Source of the DNA: RYN-433 sp036558265
Lineage (GTDB): Bacteria > Planctomycetota > Phycisphaerae > Tepidisphaerales > Tepidisphaeraceae
DNA: 7,711 bases
Direction: 5' to 3'
NCBI GenBank assembly: GCA_036558265.1
Contig: DATBFY010000721.1
Coordinates: 1 to 7,711, forward strand
Part shown: piece after piece, positions 6,411 through 7,711 of the stretch
Position numbering within the stretch: the stretch's first letter is position 1
How the letters are laid out: each line of letters opens with the position of its first letter
The notes under the pieces: model-generated
What the model saw: only the letters and a program-made list of their open reading frames with translations
What the model was told of the DNA's origin: nothing
Database searches by the model: none
Made by a program: the position numbers and the translations under genes

Positions 6411-6424
6411 GGCCTCCGTCGGTC
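6411..6424 (-). repeat. 14-bp direct repeat, copy 2, carrying the ribosome-binding site of the glycosyltransferase
   Basis: Minus-strand GACCGACGGAGGCC is identical to the copy at 5127-5140. GGAGG at 6413-6417 is eight bases before the GTG at 6404, which supports that non-ATG start. This copy lies in the 43-bp gap after the ligase gene. Confidence 0.65.
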
Positions 6425-6447
6425 CATCCGCGCCGCTCGCGCGCCGC

Positions 6448-7711
6448 TCAGGCGTACTCCTCGACCTCGAGGAAGGCCGCGGCGGGATCCTCGTACGGGT
6501 CGAGATACCCGGCGTACTCCTGGGCGACGGCCGCCTGGATCTGGCGGGTACGCAGGAGCAGTCCGCAGATCAGGCCCAGCGGGATCGCGGGTCGCTGCAC
6601 GTTGATCGACATCGTGCAGGACGCGTAGACGAAACAGAGGACGCCCTCGAGCGCCCCGATCGCGCCGATCATGACCGTGGTGCGGTCGGCCCCTCCCTTG
6701 GCCATCCGCCAGCCCACGACGACGGACGCGACGCACGGGAACAGGAAGCCCAGGAACAGGGGCAGGCCGCCCTCCGCGAGCGACGATGTCCAGACGTTGT
6801 GGCGGAAACCCATCGCCCCCTCGGGGTCGCGCTTGGCCATGACCTCCTGGCTTCCGAACCCGCGGCCGAAGAGCGGGCTGCTGATCCACATCCGCATCTC
6901 GTACATGATGCCGGGCAGGCGCGTGTCCCAGGCGTGGTTTTCCTTCCGGCCCAGGTCCGTGTTCGGCAGGATCGAGATGACGCGCGTCTCGACGTACTCC
7001 TTGAAATTGCGGCCCGTCACCCGCGAGTACAGGATCACCCCGACGGTCACCATCGCCATCGCCGCCATCGCCAGCACGAACCCCGTGGCGACGCGCCGCC
7101 CGATGCCGGCGCGCGGGAGCAGCCAGACCGCAAAGCTCAGCGTGATGATCGCCACCACGTAACAGGTGCGGTGAGGAAGGGCGAAACTGCCCATCACCGC
7201 GATCGCGCCCGCGGGCAGGCCGATGATCCACGGGATGTACCGCAGCCTCGAGACAAGGCAGAACGCGATGAACCCCGCCAACACCACGCCCAGGTCGCCC
7301 CCCATGTTGTTCGAGCGCAACGCCTGGAGCGTCGAGCCGATCATGCTCAGCGTCTCGGTCGATTCCCGCATGAAGATCAGGGCGGCGCACGCGCTGGCGA
7401 AGCTGGACACCAGGACGATGTACCCGGCCCATTTGGCCGAACGCATGTCCGTCACGCTGGCGTAACCGATCAGCAGGCAGATCGCCAGGTTCAGCACGTT
7501 GCGGCTCATCAACGCCATCTCGCGCTGATCGCAACCGGTGATAAAGCCCATCAACGCGGCGGTGACCGTCCCCAGCAGCAGCAGGCCGAACGACCACTTG
7601 AGCGCCGTGTGCATCCGCTCCGACTCGAACCGCCGCCTGCCCAGGGTAAATGGGAGGAATATCACCCCGACCGCGACCAGTGCGTCCAGGATGTTGATGG
7701 GCATGCCGAAC
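6448..7711 (-). CDS. O-antigen ligase/polymerase family membrane protein (WaaL/Wzy-like), 5' end probably outside the window
   Basis: From the ATG at 7704 this encodes 418 residues; the frame stays open to the window edge. The protein begins almost at once with a hydrophobic segment, and relatives usually have another one before it, so I think the true start lies to the right. Membrane segments lie near 4-20, 36-54, 65-82, 92-111, 133-150, 156-173, 178-195, 206-225, 309-330, 342-363 and 371-385. The large loop at 226-305 is the hallmark of the Wzy_C/WaaL fold. It holds SPLFGRGFGSQ (276-286) and FRHNVWTSSLAEGG (300-313), with H302 matching the His needed in WaaL; PHRTCYVVAI (177-186) gives the conserved Arg. 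These enzymes act on the outer face of the inner membrane, polymerising lipid-linked repeat units or ligating glycan to an acceptor. Sequence alone does not separate the two roles. The cytoplasmic-looking tail (386-418) is acidic and Tyr-rich. It is the first gene of the minus-strand array in this window. Confidence 0.87.
   Translation of the reverse strand, partial: FGMPINILDALVAVGVIFLPFTLGRRRFESERMHTALKWSFGLLLLGTVTAALMGFITGCDQREMALMSRNVLNLAICLLIGYASVTDMRSAKWAGYIVLVSSFASACAALIFMRESTETLSMIGSTLQALRSNNMGGDLGVVLAGFIAFCLVSRLRYIPWIIGLPAGAIAVMGSFALPHRTCYVVAIITLSFAVWLLPRAGIGRRVATGFVLAMAAMAMVTVGVILYSRVTGRNFKEYVETRVISILPNTDLGRKENHAWDTRLPGIMYEMRMWISSPLFGRGFGSQEVMAKRDPEGAMGFRHNVWTSSLAEGGLPLFLGFLFPCVASVVVGWRMAKGGADRTTVMIGAIGALEGVLCFVYASCTMSINVQRPAIPLGLICGLLLRTRQIQAAVAQEYAGYLDPYEDPAAAFLEVEEYA

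Noticed and set aside
5106..6605. A 499-codon plus-strand frame antisense to the glycosyltransferase
   Set aside because: Composition is Arg/Gly/Asp-rich with no motif, and the minus-strand glycosyltransferase has every expected family motif. It is a shadow frame.

Overview
This GC-rich window (roughly two-thirds G+C by eye) is almost entirely coding and holds seven genes of one functional type: a cell-surface polysaccharide (O-antigen, capsule or exopolysaccharide) assembly and modification cluster. The WaaL/Wzy-type membrane protein and the Wzx-type flippase point to an envelope glycan exported as a lipid-linked unit, most likely in a Gram-negative-type bacterium. Strongly GC-rich third codon positions, GTG starts and a FemAB-like acyltransferase among sugar genes would fit Planctomycetota or another high-GC group. 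I see no marker gene that fixes the phylum, and that guess is weak.

Layout. On the plus strand at the left edge, 86-856 encodes a TylF/MycF-type methyltransferase, preceded by a short, AT-richer leader with a possible sigma-70-like promoter. It converges on, and overlaps by 17 bp, a six-gene minus-strand array that fills the rest of the window. In transcription order (right to left) the array is: O-antigen ligase/polymerase (6448 to the right edge, probably missing its extreme N-terminus); GT4 glycosyltransferase (5118-6404); class I SAM methyltransferase (4255-5121); FkbM-family methyltransferase (3428-4258); Wzx/MATE-like flippase (1980-3383); and FemAB/BioF2-like GNAT protein (840-1946). 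Gaps are 43, -4, -4, 44 and 33 bp, so the six genes look like one operon. Its promoter would lie beyond the right edge.

How the genes fit together. The glycosyltransferase adds a sugar to a lipid-linked or growing glycan on the cytoplasmic side. Two or three methyltransferases and possibly the FemAB-like protein decorate it. The flippase moves it across the inner membrane, and the WaaL/Wzy-like enzyme polymerises or ligates it on the outer face. The window has no initiating phosphoglycosyl transferase, nucleotide-sugar synthesis gene or chain-length regulator, so the locus must extend to the right or be completed elsewhere.

No RNA gene, CRISPR array, insertion sequence or integrase was seen. 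No stretch over 300 bp lacks a gene. The most unusual local features are a 9-G tract in the first codons of the glycosyltransferase gene, a hexanucleotide repeat encoding a Gly/Ser linker inside the class I methyltransferase, and an identical 14-mer carrying the ribosome-binding site of two GTG-started genes. I found no convincing wholly new system. The methyltransferase-heavy gene set is the best candidate for unusual chemistry.
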